Below, in pieces: positions 43,381-52,616 of a stretch of 64,000 nt of DNA. A program made the position numbers and the translations under genes. The stretch is taken from the NCBI GenBank assembly GCA_963832895.1, contig CAWHVQ010000008.1:340497-404496 (forward strand), read 5' to 3'. The notes under the pieces are model-generated. The model saw nothing but the letters and a program-made list of their open reading frames with translations. It was not told where the DNA came from and did not search any database. How positions within the stretch are numbered: the stretch's first letter is position 1; each line of letters opens with the position of its first letter. The stretch is from JAMXLO01 sp963832895 (GTDB lineage: Bacteria > Pseudomonadota > Alphaproteobacteria > Acetobacterales > Acetobacteraceae).

Positions 43381-44715
43381 CTACTGCTTCATGTTGACGG
43401 TCTGTTGCAGCATCTGATCGGCAGAGGTCACCAGTTTGGTGTTCGCTGAGTAGGCCTCCTGCGCGACGATGAGCTTGGAGAACTCGGTGGCGATATCGAC
43501 GTTGGAACCCTCGACCGATTGCGTGACGAGACCACCGGCGCCATTGGTGTTGGCTGTCTCGGCAAGTGGTCCACCGGAGTCCTGTGAGGCGGTGAACGCC
43601 TGGCCGTTCTGTCGCTGCAATCCATTTGGGTCATTGAAGGTGACCAATGGCGCTTGGGCGATCACGCGTGACTGTCCGTTGTCGTAATTCACCGAGATGT
43701 CGCCATTGGTCGCGGTGCTGACGGACGAGAAGGCACCCGGTGGAACGCCATCCTGCGTCAGGCCACGCAGGTTGTAATTGGTGCCGGCATATTGCGTGAG
43801 GCCGCTGGTCCCCCCGTAGGTTCCAAGGTTGACAACAATCGGCTGCGCGCCGGATCCGAAATCGGCATTGAGGGTCATCGTCGCGGGCTGAGCTGCCGCG
43901 CTCGCCGGGTTGTACGCTGCACCGACGGTAACGCCATTGGTCGGAGTGTCCACGGCACTCACAGTGCCTGCCGGCAAGCCTCCCGCAGCACCGGTGCCAA
44001 ACGTGACATTCGCAGAACCCGTGAAGGCGGCCTCATCCGGTATCGAAACGTTGACGGTCCAGTTGTTCGTTGGAACCGCTGGGGGGCCGACCGCCACTGG
44101 ATTGAGCTGCCAGCTGAGGGTCACGGTATGCATCGTACCCAGCGAATCATAGACGTCGATATCAGATGTAATCGGCAGAGCGGTCGGTGTGGCTGGCAGG
44201 TTGGCCGAGAGCGTCACATTCTTCGTTGCTATCGGATTGAACACAGACTGCGAGACCTGGATTGGCGTCAGGGTGTTCTGGTTGACCACACCATTGGTGA
44301 CCGGCCAGCCGTTGAGGAACTCGCCGGCCGAGTTCACCAGGTAGCCGTTCTTGTCCATCTGGAAGTCGCCGGCACGCGTATATTCCTGCTGTGTCGCAAA
44401 CGTCGGCAGGTTGTTGGCCGTCCCGGCCTGTGTCGAGACCGCGAAGAACCCCTGGCCGGTGATCGCAAGGCCGAGCGGATTGTCGGTCTGGGTGATGGTG
44501 CCCTCGACGTTATTAACATAGTCGGGTCGTGTCACCACGGAACCCGGGACGTTGTTCTCGGCAGTGCTCGTCGTCAGATAGTCGATGAAACTCGTGTCGA
44601 CGCGCTTGTAGCCGACAGTCTGGCTGTTGGCGACGTTGTCGCTGATGTTGCCGAAGGCGTTCGATTGCGCAGACAGTCCACTGACCGCAGTATTCATTGC
44701 GCCGAACAAGGACAT
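43381..44715 (-). CDS. flgE: flagellar hook protein FlgE
   Basis: A 444-residue FlgE. MSLFGAMNTAVSGLSAQSNA opens the D0 helix, then GNISDNVANSQTVGYKRVDTSF. It ends with SNVDIATEFSKLIVAQEAYSANTKLV and DQMLQQTVNMKQ (both shortened). A sigma-54-type promoter lies 35 bases upstream. It begins the flgE-flgK-flgL unit and reads divergently from fliK. Confidence 0.95.
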   Translation of the reverse strand: MSLFGAMNTAVSGLSAQSNAFGNISDNVANSQTVGYKRVDTSFIDYLTTSTAENNVPGSVVTRPDYVNNVEGTITQTDNPLGLAITGQGFFAVSTQAGTANNLPTFATQQEYTRAGDFQMDKNGYLVNSAGEFLNGWPVTNGVVNQNTLTPIQVSQSVFNPIATKNVTLSANLPATPTALPITSDIDVYDSLGTMHTVTLSWQLNPVAVGPPAVPTNNWTVNVSIPDEAAFTGSANVTFGTGAAGGLPAGTVSAVDTPTNGVTVGAAYNPASAAAQPATMTLNADFGSGAQPIVVNLGTYGGTSGLTQYAGTNYNLRGLTQDGVPPGAFSSVSTATNGDISVNYDNGQSRVIAQAPLVTFNDPNGLQRQNGQAFTASQDSGGPLAETANTNGAGGLVTQSVEGSNVDIATEFSKLIVAQEAYSANTKLVTSADQMLQQTVNMKQ

Positions 44716-44749
44716 GGGATTGCTCCAACGGTTCGCTTGCGCGTTCCAT

Positions 44750-44765
44750 CGCAGGAAATGTGCCA
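44750..44765 (-). promoter_or_regulatory. sigma-54 (-24/-12) promoter of flgE
   Basis: On the minus strand TGGCACATTTCCTGCG gives GG and GC exactly 10 bases apart and a full TGGCAC -24 box. It lies about 35 bases upstream of the flgE ATG. FlbD (62114-63442) is a sigma-54 activator, which makes this the expected control of hook genes. Confidence 0.8.
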
Positions 44766-44893
44766 GCGTTTTAGCGCTGAATCCGTTGGTTAAGCGCGAT
44801 GGAATTGATGCTCCACGGCAGAACCGGCCCGGCAGTTTGTGCCGACGTGCTCTTCTCGATGATATGGCATGCTGGGTTCAGCGTGACAATCGT

Positions 44894-44909
44894 TGGCATG
44901 TCGCTTGCT
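44894..44909 (+). promoter_or_regulatory. sigma-54 (-24/-12) promoter of fliK
   Basis: TGGCATGTCGCTTGCT matches TGGCAC-N5-TTGCW closely, with GG and GC 10 bases apart. It ends 25 bases before the fliK ATG at 44935, with the AGGAG ribosome site in between. It is divergent from the flgE promoter, with 128 bases between the two boxes that could hold shared activator sites. Confidence 0.82.
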
Positions 44910-44934
44910 GATGGTCCTGCGCAGGAGTGATCTG

Positions 44935-46710
44935 ATGCAGCCGAGCGTGTCCGTCGCACAACAATTGCCGACTGCGGCGTCGTCGATGCCGCCTGCTTCG
45001 ACAACAGCCGTGGTCGGCGGCAAATTGCCGAGCGCGCTGACCGGGTTTGGGGGTGCGCTGGGAAAGCTGTTGGCCTCAGTGGCAGCCGCGAATCAACCTG
45101 CCGCACCGACGGATGCCGCAACTGCGGTCGCCCAGCCAACCGCCGATCCGCCAGCGAGTGTCTCAACACTGCAGCCAGGTCAAAGGCCGTCGGGACCGCC
45201 GGTAGCGTGTGCGCTGCCACCGCCGGAGACGGCAATCCGAGCGCCGAGTGACGTCGGCGCGCGCAAGGCGCCACCCGAGAGCGAGCCAGTTCGGCGCGGC
45301 ACACCCACGCGTGCCACACGGGCCTCGGTGCCGGCTGATCAGCAGGCTTTGCCAACCGATGCGCAGCCATTGCCCGTGCCGCCGCCGCTGCCCGTTAGCA
45401 CGCCGGAACATGCGGCGCCTGCAGCGCAACAAAAGTACGCCGAAACACCTGAACAGATGGAAGTCGTCAAAGCCGCCCCGCCGCCGCAAACTGTCCGAGC
45501 GCCAAGCGCGCCGACGTCGGTTTCGGTCGATGCGACGCCCGCACCAGCAGCGAAGGTTGCGCAAGTGGCCGCACCCGCACAAACCGCTGCGCTGCCGACC
45601 GTCGGACTGACGCCGCAGGTGCCGGCGGCTGTGTCGGAGACAGCGGCTCCGACGACGCCATCGAATCTGGCCGCGGTATTGTCACCGTCACACACCGTAT
45701 CGCCCGCCGCGCACCTCGCGCCGGCAGCGTTCGCACTGCCGCTGGCGGAGACAGCAATTCGGGCGCCGAGCTACACCGGCACGTCCGAGGTGTCGCCCGA
45801 GAGCCAGCCGGCTCGGCGCGTCGCACCAATGCGTGCCGCGTCGGTCTCGGTGCCGGTTGATCAGCAGGCTCTGTCGACCAACGTACAACCGGTGCTCGTG
45901 GCGACGCTGTTGCCCGAAAGCACGCCCGACCATGTGGTGCCCGCAGCGCCACGACAGCACGCAGAAGCACCTGAACAAAAGGAAGTCGTCAAAGCCGCCG
46001 CGCCGCCGCAGACCATTCAAGTGCCGAGCGCGCCGACGTCAGTCTCGGTCGATGCGACGCCATCGCCGCAACCACAGGAAACGCAAGCGGCCGCGACCGT
46101 ACAATCCGCTGCGCTGCCGGCGATCGAACTGACGCCGCAAGTGCCCACGGCTCTGCCGGAGACAATGCCTCAGTCCACGCCATCCAGCCTTGCCACCGCC
46201 GCAATGTCATCATCACACGCCGCATCGGCCGCCGCGCAGCTCGCGCCGGCGCTCGTGCAGATGGGCCATGCGCCCGATGGCGCGCAGCGGCTGACCGTGC
46301 GGCTTGATCCGCCAGAACTGGGCCAGGTGCAGGTGCGTATCGACCGCCCATCCGAAGCTGCGCCGCGCGTCGAGATTACAGTCGAGAAGCCCGAGACGCT
46401 GACCCTGCTGCTACGCGACCAGCCGCAGTTGCAGCATGCGCTGGACCTCGCCGGCGTGCCGGCGGAGGGACGCAGCATCACTTTCCATATCGCCTCACCC
46501 GAGCCGGCGTTGCGCAACAGCGAGCCGGCGACCGCCCCGGCGTCCGGCGTGGCGGCGGGCGGGTTGAACAACGACGGTTCGCACGGCGCGCCGAGACAGG
46601 GCGGTCAGTCCGCGCGCCAGCAGAGCCCGGCGCAGGATAGCGGCGAAACCGAATTCACGCCGATCGGCCTGACCGGCTGGCTGCGCGGCGGCCTCGACAT
46701 CACCGCATGA
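44935..46710 (+). CDS. fliK: flagellar hook-length control protein FliK
   Basis: A 591-residue FliK-like protein. The first 400 residues are A/P/T/Q-rich and low in complexity, with a tandem duplication. The C-terminal FliK domain (about 415-500) has LTVRLDPPELGQVQVRI, VEKPETLTLLLRDQPQL and LDLAGVPAEGRSITFHI. The start at 44935 has AGGAG 7 bases upstream. It measures hook length and switches export specificity; the low-complexity part is the likely ruler. flgD follows after 19 bases. Confidence 0.88.
   Translation: MQPSVSVAQQLPTAASSMPPASTTAVVGGKLPSALTGFGGALGKLLASVAAANQPAAPTDAATAVAQPTADPPASVSTLQPGQRPSGPPVACALPPPETAIRAPSDVGARKAPPESEPVRRGTPTRATRASVPADQQALPTDAQPLPVPPPLPVSTPEHAAPAAQQKYAETPEQMEVVKAAPPPQTVRAPSAPTSVSVDATPAPAAKVAQVAAPAQTAALPTVGLTPQVPAAVSETAAPTTPSNLAAVLSPSHTVSPAAHLAPAAFALPLAETAIRAPSYTGTSEVSPESQPARRVAPMRAASVSVPVDQQALSTNVQPVLVATLLPESTPDHVVPAAPRQHAEAPEQKEVVKAAAPPQTIQVPSAPTSVSVDATPSPQPQETQAAATVQSAALPAIELTPQVPTALPETMPQSTPSSLATAAMSSSHAASAAAQLAPALVQMGHAPDGAQRLTVRLDPPELGQVQVRIDRPSEAAPRVEITVEKPETLTLLLRDQPQLQHALDLAGVPAEGRSITFHIASPEPALRNSEPATAPASGVAAGGLNNDGSHGAPRQGGQSARQQSPAQDSGETEFTPIGLTGWLRGGLDITA
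45211..46254 (+). repeat. 522-base tandem duplication inside fliK
   Basis: Unit 1 (45211-45732) and unit 2 (45733-46254) each encode 174 residues with the same order of markers: ETAIRAPS, the DQQAL segment, EVVKAA and PPQT, APTSVSVDAT, LTPQVP and AAxLAPA. They differ at many codons, so the duplication is old or under weak selection. It doubles the low-complexity ruler part of FliK. Confidence 0.85.
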
Positions 46711-46729
46711 CGCGAAAGGGAACCGACCC

Positions 46730-47432
46730 ATGAGTATCGCTTCCGCCACCGCGCAGCAGAACAGCGCGATCGCCAATGCAGCCACAGCGAGCACGAGCGG
46801 ATCGACCGCGGCGTCGCAGACCGGCAGCGCCGCGCTGAATTCGCTGTCCGCCAATTTCGGCGATTTCCTCAACATGCTGATGACACAATTGCAGAACCAG
46901 GACCCGAGCAGTCCAATGGACACCAACCAGTTCACCACCGAGCTGGTGCAGTTCTCCAGTGTCGAGCAGCAGATCGACACCAACACCAGCCTGACGCAGC
47001 TGATCCAGCTCACTCAGTCGGGCGAGGTGATGCAGGCCTCGGCAATGACCGGCAAGCAGATCACCGTGACCTCCGATCATGTGCCGCTGCAGAACGGGCA
47101 AGGGACAATCCAGTACACCACGCCATCGGCGGAGCCGGTCGACATCGCGATCTACGATGCCAACAACAACAAGCTGAGCGACAATATGATGATGTCGTCG
47201 ACCGGAACCAACACGTGGTCCTGGAACGGCACCAACGGTACCTGGCGCGACGGTGCCGGACGGCAGCTACAAGGTGGTTGTGACCGCGGCGAACTCCGAT
47301 GGCAGCACGACCACGCTGCCTACCAGCGTTATCGGCACCGCGACCGGTGTGCAGAGCCAGTCGACCGGCATGCAGTTGGAGCTGGGCGCGCTGTCGGTCA
47401 ACTTCTCGCAGGTGCAATCGGTGGGGAATTGA
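46730..47432 (+). pseudogene. flgD: flagellar hook capping protein FlgD, frameshift
   Basis: The N-terminus is FlgD: NFGDFLNMLMTQLQNQDPSSPMDTNQF (shortened) and FSSVEQQIDTNTSL. After NGTNGT the frame breaks. Deleting T47243 gives GTGATVPDGSYKVVVTAANSDG and on to LSVNFSQVQSVGN with a stop at 47430-47432, a 233-residue protein of normal FlgD length. FlgD is a scaffold for hook assembly and is needed for motility, so a sequencing insertion is quite possible. It is 19 bases after fliK and probably in its operon. Confidence 0.88.
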
Positions 47433-47438
47433 GGGCGA

Positions 47439-48596
47439 TCACGGCCCGATGTGCATCGACGCAGGATGGCCGCCAGCTCTGAACCGCTTGCCGGTGTTGG
47501 TAACGTCGGTGCCGTTCACCTTCAGGATGGAGAAATCCTCATCGATGTAGTTACCAACATATATATACCGCCCGTCCGGCGAGAACGCTATCGGCTCGGG
47601 CAGCGCACCGACCTCGATCGTCTTGATCGGGGTCACCGTCTTGCCCTGGATGCGCAGCACCGTGACGGCGCCGGTCGGGTGATAGAACCACGCCTGCTTG
47701 CTGTTGGATCCATTGACGTTCAGCACCGCTGCGAGGTCGCCTTTTGGGCTCATTGCCAATCCCTCTGGCGCGTCCCCGACAGTGATATGCTTGATCGCGT
47801 GCGGATGCGGACCCTCCAGGTCGATCACCGTTGCCGCGTCCAGACTGCCATCGGACGTCCCGCCGTTGCCGTTGTCGGCGGTGATCGCCAGCTTGCCGTC
47901 GGGCGATACCACGACGTTGTAAGGGAACAGGTAGGTCGGGATGTCGAGCTTGTTGTAGCTGACCTTACCGCCATCGACATCGAGCAGCGCCACCTTGTTC
48001 TCGGGCGACTTCACCACGAGCGCTCGCTTGCCGTCCGGCGTGAACACCACATGCGATACGCCGGGACCGACCTGCACGGTATCTGTCTGGGTCACGCTGG
48101 TGCCGTCGATCTTGAGCACGCTAATTGTGCCGTCGGCGCGGTTGCACACAAGCGCCATGTCGCCCTTGGGGCTGAACGACAGGCCCGACGGCTGCTTGCC
48201 CAACGTGAGCGTCTGCGCCAGCTTCGGCGGGTCAGCCTTCATGTCGATGACGAACAACTTGTCGGTCGGGACCATCTTGCGCACCCCATTGTCGTCGGCG
48301 ACCGTCATCGAGTCGGCAACCAGCGCAATGCTGCCGTTGGGCGAGATCGCCAGATTGGTCGGCGGTCCGACGACGGAGTTCTCCAGCTTCAGTGAGGCGA
48401 CGACCTTCGGATCCTCGGGTTTCGCCAGGTCGAAGATCACCACGGTGTCGCTGCCGGTCGGATTGACCATCGGCTTGCCCTGAGGGTCGGTGCCAGGCTT
48501 CTCGTCGTTGCCAACGATCATGTAGGGCGCGGCGCCGGCCGGGACGGCGGTGGTGGCGAGCAGCACAAGGCTCGCCGCGGCGGCGTGCTTCAGCAT
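47439..48596 (-). CDS. secreted YVTN/beta-propeller repeat protein
   Basis: A 385-residue exported protein with signal peptide MLKHAAAASLVLLATTAVPA. Repeating blades of the type LAISPNGSIALVADS, LSFSPKGDMALVCNR, VVFTPDGKRALVV, VVVSPDGKLAITAD, LAMSPKGDLAAVLN and IAFSPDGRYIYVGN make a seven-bladed propeller. It resembles YVTN-family proteins or 6-phosphogluconolactonase-like propellers. The ATG at 48596 follows GAGGAGG; the upstream in-frame codons are not needed. It is convergent with flgD (6-base gap). Function unknown. Confidence 0.85.
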   Translation of the reverse strand: MLKHAAAASLVLLATTAVPAGAAPYMIVGNDEKPGTDPQGKPMVNPTGSDTVVIFDLAKPEDPKVVASLKLENSVVGPPTNLAISPNGSIALVADSMTVADDNGVRKMVPTDKLFVIDMKADPPKLAQTLTLGKQPSGLSFSPKGDMALVCNRADGTISVLKIDGTSVTQTDTVQVGPGVSHVVFTPDGKRALVVKSPENKVALLDVDGGKVSYNKLDIPTYLFPYNVVVSPDGKLAITADNGNGGTSDGSLDAATVIDLEGPHPHAIKHITVGDAPEGLAMSPKGDLAAVLNVNGSNSKQAWFYHPTGAVTVLRIQGKTVTPIKTIEVGALPEPIAFSPDGRYIYVGNYIDEDFSILKVNGTDVTNTGKRFRAGGHPASMHIGP

Positions 48597-48684
48597 TGTT
48601 TCCTCCTCGTTGCCTTTTTGTCGCGTGAGCATAGTACGTCTGCGCCACCTTTACGCCCCCGGCAACGGGCGCGACAGTGCCGGC

Positions 48685-50247
48685 ATGTCCGCCTCACTCA
48701 CCGCACGCATCGATCACGCTGTGAACGCGCTGACGCGCGCCCATCCTGGCCCCGGCGGTGCGGTCGCCGCGTTGCGCAATGGCGAGGTGCTGCTCCGCCA
48801 CGCATGGGGCTGGGCCAACGCCGAAAGACGCATCCCGTTCACGCCGCGCACGCTGTTCCGCATGTGCTCCATCACCAAGCAGTTCACCTGCGCCGTCGTC
48901 CTCGACGCCTATCCCGATCCGTCGGTGCTGGATGCCGACGTGAGCGACCGGCTGCCATTGCTGGAGCAGCCAGCCCCGGGCGCGCTGCATCTGTGTCACA
49001 ACCAGTCCGGCCTGCGCGACTATTGGGCGGTGGCGATGTTGCATGGCTCGCCGGCAGAGGCGCCGTTCGGCGACGCCGAGGCTGCCCGGGTGATCGCTGG
49101 CACACGCGCGCTGCAGTTCGCGCCGGGGACGCGCCATTCCTATGTGAACCAGAATTTTCGCATTCTGTCGGACATTGTGCAGCACCGCACCGGCCGAAGC
49201 TTCGCGGAGCTTCTGCGCACACGCGTGTTCGACCGCGCCGGCATGGCGACGGCACTGCTGGCCGCTGACACCACCGCGATGCCCGACGGCACGCAGGGCT
49301 ACGAGGGCACGCCTGCCGGCGGGTTCCGCGCCGCGGAGAACCGCATCCTGTGGACCGGCGATGCAGGTCTTGGCGCCAGCCTCGATGACATGATCGCATG
49401 GGAGCGCCACATCGACGCGACGCGCGATGATGCGGACGCGCTGTACAGCCGCCTGTCCGTTCCGGTTACCTTCGCCGACGGCAACCCCTGCGCTTATGGC
49501 TTTGGTTTGAACCGCGCGAGGGAACTGGGCCACCCGGTCACCGCCCATGGCGGGGCGCTGCGCGGTTGGCGCAGCCACCGTTTGTATGTGCCCTCGGAGC
49601 GCGTCTCTGTCGTGGTCATGTTCAATCATCTTGCCGACGCGCACCAGGCGGCGGTGGACGTGCTCGCCGCTGTGCTGGGCGAAGACCGGCCCCCGCGTCC
49701 CACGCCCGGCCCGCCACCTGACTGGCTCGGAGCTTATAGAGAGCCGGAAACCGGACTGTCGGTGCGCATAGAGGCGGCCGCGGAAGGGCAGGTGCGTCTG
49801 CGCTACGGACATTTCCCGGACCTGCTCGACGTGAATGCTGACGGCAGCGCGAGCAGCGACAGCGTGCGTCTGCGTCCCCACGACGGCGGACTTTGGTTGG
49901 AGCGGCCCTCGGAGAACCAGAGCTCGCGTCTGATCCCGTGCGATCGCGCGTCGGCCACCGATGTCGCAGGGCGCTATCACTGCGTGGAACTGGATGCCGA
50001 CTTGACCGTGGCCAACGCTGGCGGCGTGCTGTACGGCGGCTTCTCGGGCTTCCTCGGCCAGGGGCGCATGGAACTGCTCGGGCCGGTCGGCCTGGACGTC
50101 TGGGTATTGCCGTGTCCGCGCGCGCTGGACCACACCCCGCCTGGCGACTGGACGTTGGCCTTCGGCCGCGACGCTGCGGGCCGCGTGACCGACGTTCAGG
50201 TCGGCTGCTGGCTGGCGCGCCGTCTGTCCTACGTGCGTCTCGGTTGA
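48685..50247 (+). CDS. dap: D-aminopeptidase (DAP family serine hydrolase)
   Basis: A 520-residue penicillin-recognising hydrolase with the length of the Ochrobactrum anthropi D-aminopeptidase. The SxxK box is S62-I-T-K65, Y153 lies in HSYVN as the SxN/YxN equivalent, and HGG lies at about 288. S62, K65 and Y153 fall at the residue numbers known for that enzyme. Two C-terminal barrel domains follow (about 330-520), one of which reaches the active site in the known structure. It cleaves N-terminal D-amino acids. No signal peptide, so cytoplasmic. Start at 48685; ribosome site weak. Confidence 0.9.
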   Translation: MSASLTARIDHAVNALTRAHPGPGGAVAALRNGEVLLRHAWGWANAERRIPFTPRTLFRMCSITKQFTCAVVLDAYPDPSVLDADVSDRLPLLEQPAPGALHLCHNQSGLRDYWAVAMLHGSPAEAPFGDAEAARVIAGTRALQFAPGTRHSYVNQNFRILSDIVQHRTGRSFAELLRTRVFDRAGMATALLAADTTAMPDGTQGYEGTPAGGFRAAENRILWTGDAGLGASLDDMIAWERHIDATRDDADALYSRLSVPVTFADGNPCAYGFGLNRARELGHPVTAHGGALRGWRSHRLYVPSERVSVVVMFNHLADAHQAAVDVLAAVLGEDRPPRPTPGPPPDWLGAYREPETGLSVRIEAAAEGQVRLRYGHFPDLLDVNADGSASSDSVRLRPHDGGLWLERPSENQSSRLIPCDRASATDVAGRYHCVELDADLTVANAGGVLYGGFSGFLGQGRMELLGPVGLDVWVLPCPRALDHTPPGDWTLAFGRDAAGRVTDVQVGCWLARRLSYVRLG

Positions 50248-50306
50248 GGCGACGCGCTACCGTGTCGGCGCGCGGTTCGAGTCCTCCAACACCTCGAAAC
50301 CAACAA

Positions 50307-50939
50307 TCACACCTTTTCCGTCAGGGGCGCGAGTTTGGGTGGCGCGGAGAGCCACCGCACGAGCCGCTGGATCGCCGCATTGGCAACACCGAACACTGTG
50401 GCGAAGAGTGCGATCACCACCAGAAACAGCATCGCCCGCGGACCAACCGTGTGCAGCCTGGCGGCCTCTCGCATCGTCACCGCGACTGCCTCCGACACGC
50501 CGATCGCCGCGCCGAACCCGGACGACATGACCACCAGAACCGCCCCACGCATCAGGTTGGGCAGGAACAGCAGCGCCAGGTTGCGTTCATCCCGTCGCAG
50601 GTGCTCCGGCGCGCGATAACCATTCTCCGCGACGTAGGCGGTCATGTAGACTGACTGTGCCAAGGTGACCGCGACCAGCCCCGCCGCAGGTGCCCCGAAC
50701 AGCGACAGGTCGCGCGGCAGAGTGCTCACAACGAAATACATGACGACGTAGACCGGCGCCGCCTGCATCAGCCGCACGCACGGCCAGACGATGCGTCGCG
50801 AGCGCGGTGCCCACTCCCGCAGCAATGCCACAGGCAGCCCAACGCCAAGTCCGATCGCGACCGCACCGGCAGCCACCTGAAGGTCGACCAGAAAGCCGCC
50901 AAGCAGTTCCGGTACGAAATTGCGAATCATCTCGATCAT
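50307..50939 (-). CDS. amino-acid-type ABC transporter permease
   Basis: A 210-residue membrane protein of the polar-amino-acid permease (HisM/GlnP) family. It has about five helices and the EAA-like loop YVAENGYRAPEHLRRDERNLALLFLPNLM (shortened), ending with FGVANAAIQRLVRWLS. The ATG at 50939 overlaps the stop of the fused binding-protein/permease gene (ATGA), so they form a heteromeric pair. No ATPase gene follows; the next gene is the D-aminopeptidase on the other strand. Confidence 0.88.
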   Translation of the reverse strand: MIEMIRNFVPELLGGFLVDLQVAAGAVAIGLGVGLPVALLREWAPRSRRIVWPCVRLMQAAPVYVVMYFVVSTLPRDLSLFGAPAAGLVAVTLAQSVYMTAYVAENGYRAPEHLRRDERNLALLFLPNLMRGAVLVVMSSGFGAAIGVSEAVAVTMREAARLHTVGPRAMLFLVVIALFATVFGVANAAIQRLVRWLSAPPKLAPLTEKV

Positions 50940-52567
50940 GGTGGCGGCCGAACGAGATCCCCGAGCCACCTCTCGAGACGAGACAGCAGAGCGATCACAG
51001 CGAGCACCAGACCGGTGTAGAACAGCAGCAGCGTCAGATACACTGCGACGCGGCCACGCGAGTATGCGGTGAGGTCTGTCATGACGTTGAGAAACTCCGG
51101 CACGCCAATCATCCCCGCGGCCGGGCTGCCCTTCGTCGCGTTTATCAGGAATGCGAAAAGCTGGATCCCGGCCGCCGATACCGCCGCCAGAAATGAGCGT
51201 CCCTGCGCCGCCTGATGCGCATCCTTGATTGCCTGACCGGCGTTCGCGCCGTTGTAGAAGCCGATCACCACGACGGCCGCGCCAAGCGCCACGAATCCGT
51301 TGTACTGCGTCACTCCGCCAGCCACGACGTAGCCGAAGAACAGCAGCAGCGGCAGCGGGCTGGTCTGACCGATCGCAGCCAGTCCGGTGAATCCGCGGCG
51401 CATCGCCGTCGGACCATGCGTCATCAGCCATGCGAGAGACAAAGCGAATGCCGAGGTCGTCAGCACGACGCCCACCACGAGCGACAGGGAGTAACCGACA
51501 CCCTCGAGCAGCAGACCGACTGCGCTCTGGTGCTTCAACGGCGACAGATCGAGCCGCAGTCCCAGCCAATGCTTCGCCGCTTCTTCGAGCCATTTCGCCG
51601 GCGCCGCCATCATGGAGATGTCGTTCGCATCCGAGGTATCCGCGGGTGGGATCAGGCAGTCAGCGACTGCCGTGCCGTCCGCGGCAATGCAGCGAGGCGA
51701 GGCCCAGCGACGCTGCTCGCCCCCCAGGAAGACGTCGTCCACTCCGTGATCGCGCGCGAGGCGCAGGAACACGCCGTCAGCGTGGAATCCGGCACTCAGC
51801 TCGTCGAGCAATGCGGCAAGCTGCATCGCACCGGTGCGCGCCACCGCCATGCCCCATGGCATCGGTGCGAAGCCGAACTTCACCGCGAAGCGGCGCGTCC
51901 AATCCGGTCGCGTGAGCGCCTCGGCAAAGAACGTGTTGTCATGCATGACGAACGCGCACTGGTTGAACTCCAGCGCGTCCAGCAACTGCTCCGGCTGATC
52001 GAAGGTCAGAATGCGAATGTGGTGGCGGGCGAGCATTATGTTGGCGAGGGCACCTGACGGCAGGCAAACAGTCTGGCCGACAAGATCGTCCCAGTCGTGC
52101 ACTGCACTGCTCCGCGCACCGACCAGCACGGACTGTGATTCGTAGTAGTGGGGCAGGACGAATCGCACCTCGCCGTCGCGCTGCACATTGTGGCTCATCG
52201 TCGCGATGACGAGATCGATGTCGCCGTCGGCGACCAACGGGATACGGGTCTTGGTGTCTACCGCAACCGGCACCAGACGAACGCCAAGAAAGTCGGCGAT
52301 GCGGCGGGCGATATCGACTTCGAAGCCGGAGAAGGCATTGCTTTGGTCGCGCACCGAGAAGCCCGGATAGTAGCTGCGCAGCCCCACGCGCAATTGCTTT
52401 GCGCACAGGATACGTACGAGCGCCTCGGATGTTCGTGTGCAGTCGGTCACGCTGGTCCGCGCCTGGTCCAGTATCTGCTGCGCAGCGATCATGGCGCGCG
52501 ACTCGTTCGCACGGGCCGGCGACAACAGCGCGAGCAGCAGGAGCAGCGCGGAGAGGCTGCGGATCAT
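50936..52567 (-). CDS. fused solute-binding protein and ABC permease (amino-acid type)
   Basis: A 543-residue fusion. A signal peptide (MIRSLSALLLLLALLSPARA) is followed by a periplasmic binding domain (about 50-320) with LRVGLRSYYPGFS, FSGFEVDIARRIADFLGV and VADGDIDLVIATMSHN. A permease domain with about five helices (about 345-535) has the loop GFYNGANAGQAIKDAHQAA. Such fusions are known in Gram-positive GlnP-type systems but are less usual here. The next permease overlaps it by 4 bases. The first 40 in-frame codons before 52567 are excluded by the signal peptide. Confidence 0.9.
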   Translation of the reverse strand: MIRSLSALLLLLALLSPARANESRAMIAAQQILDQARTSVTDCTRTSEALVRILCAKQLRVGLRSYYPGFSVRDQSNAFSGFEVDIARRIADFLGVRLVPVAVDTKTRIPLVADGDIDLVIATMSHNVQRDGEVRFVLPHYYESQSVLVGARSSAVHDWDDLVGQTVCLPSGALANIMLARHHIRILTFDQPEQLLDALEFNQCAFVMHDNTFFAEALTRPDWTRRFAVKFGFAPMPWGMAVARTGAMQLAALLDELSAGFHADGVFLRLARDHGVDDVFLGGEQRRWASPRCIAADGTAVADCLIPPADTSDANDISMMAAPAKWLEEAAKHWLGLRLDLSPLKHQSAVGLLLEGVGYSLSLVVGVVLTTSAFALSLAWLMTHGPTAMRRGFTGLAAIGQTSPLPLLLFFGYVVAGGVTQYNGFVALGAAVVVIGFYNGANAGQAIKDAHQAAQGRSFLAAVSAAGIQLFAFLINATKGSPAAGMIGVPEFLNVMTDLTAYSRGRVAVYLTLLLFYTGLVLAVIALLSRLERWLGDLVRPPP

Positions 52568-52616
52568 GCCGTCCGACCGTCGCGGCCGGGTACGGCCCGG
52601 TACGACGCAAGCGACG

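Noticed and set aside
45211..46254. Repeats inside fliK as a possible CRISPR or minisatellite
   Set aside because: There are only two long, diverged coding units in frame with a FliK domain; no short regular spacers.
47237..47260. Programmed frameshifting in flgD or fliF
   Set aside because: No slippery heptamer, and six genes show the same kind of single-base excess, so a general error or mutation is more likely.
48694..50133. Open frame of 479 codons antisense to the D-aminopeptidase gene
   Set aside because: No domain or ribosome site; the plus-strand protein matches its family residue by residue.
48685..50247. Serine hydrolase as a class C beta-lactamase
   Set aside because: The residue positions and the two C-terminal domains match D-aminopeptidase, and there is no signal peptide.
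50272..50296. GGTTCGAGTCC-like T-arm, possible tRNA
   Set aside because: Neither the T-stem nor an acceptor stem pairs, and no D or anticodon arm is found upstream.
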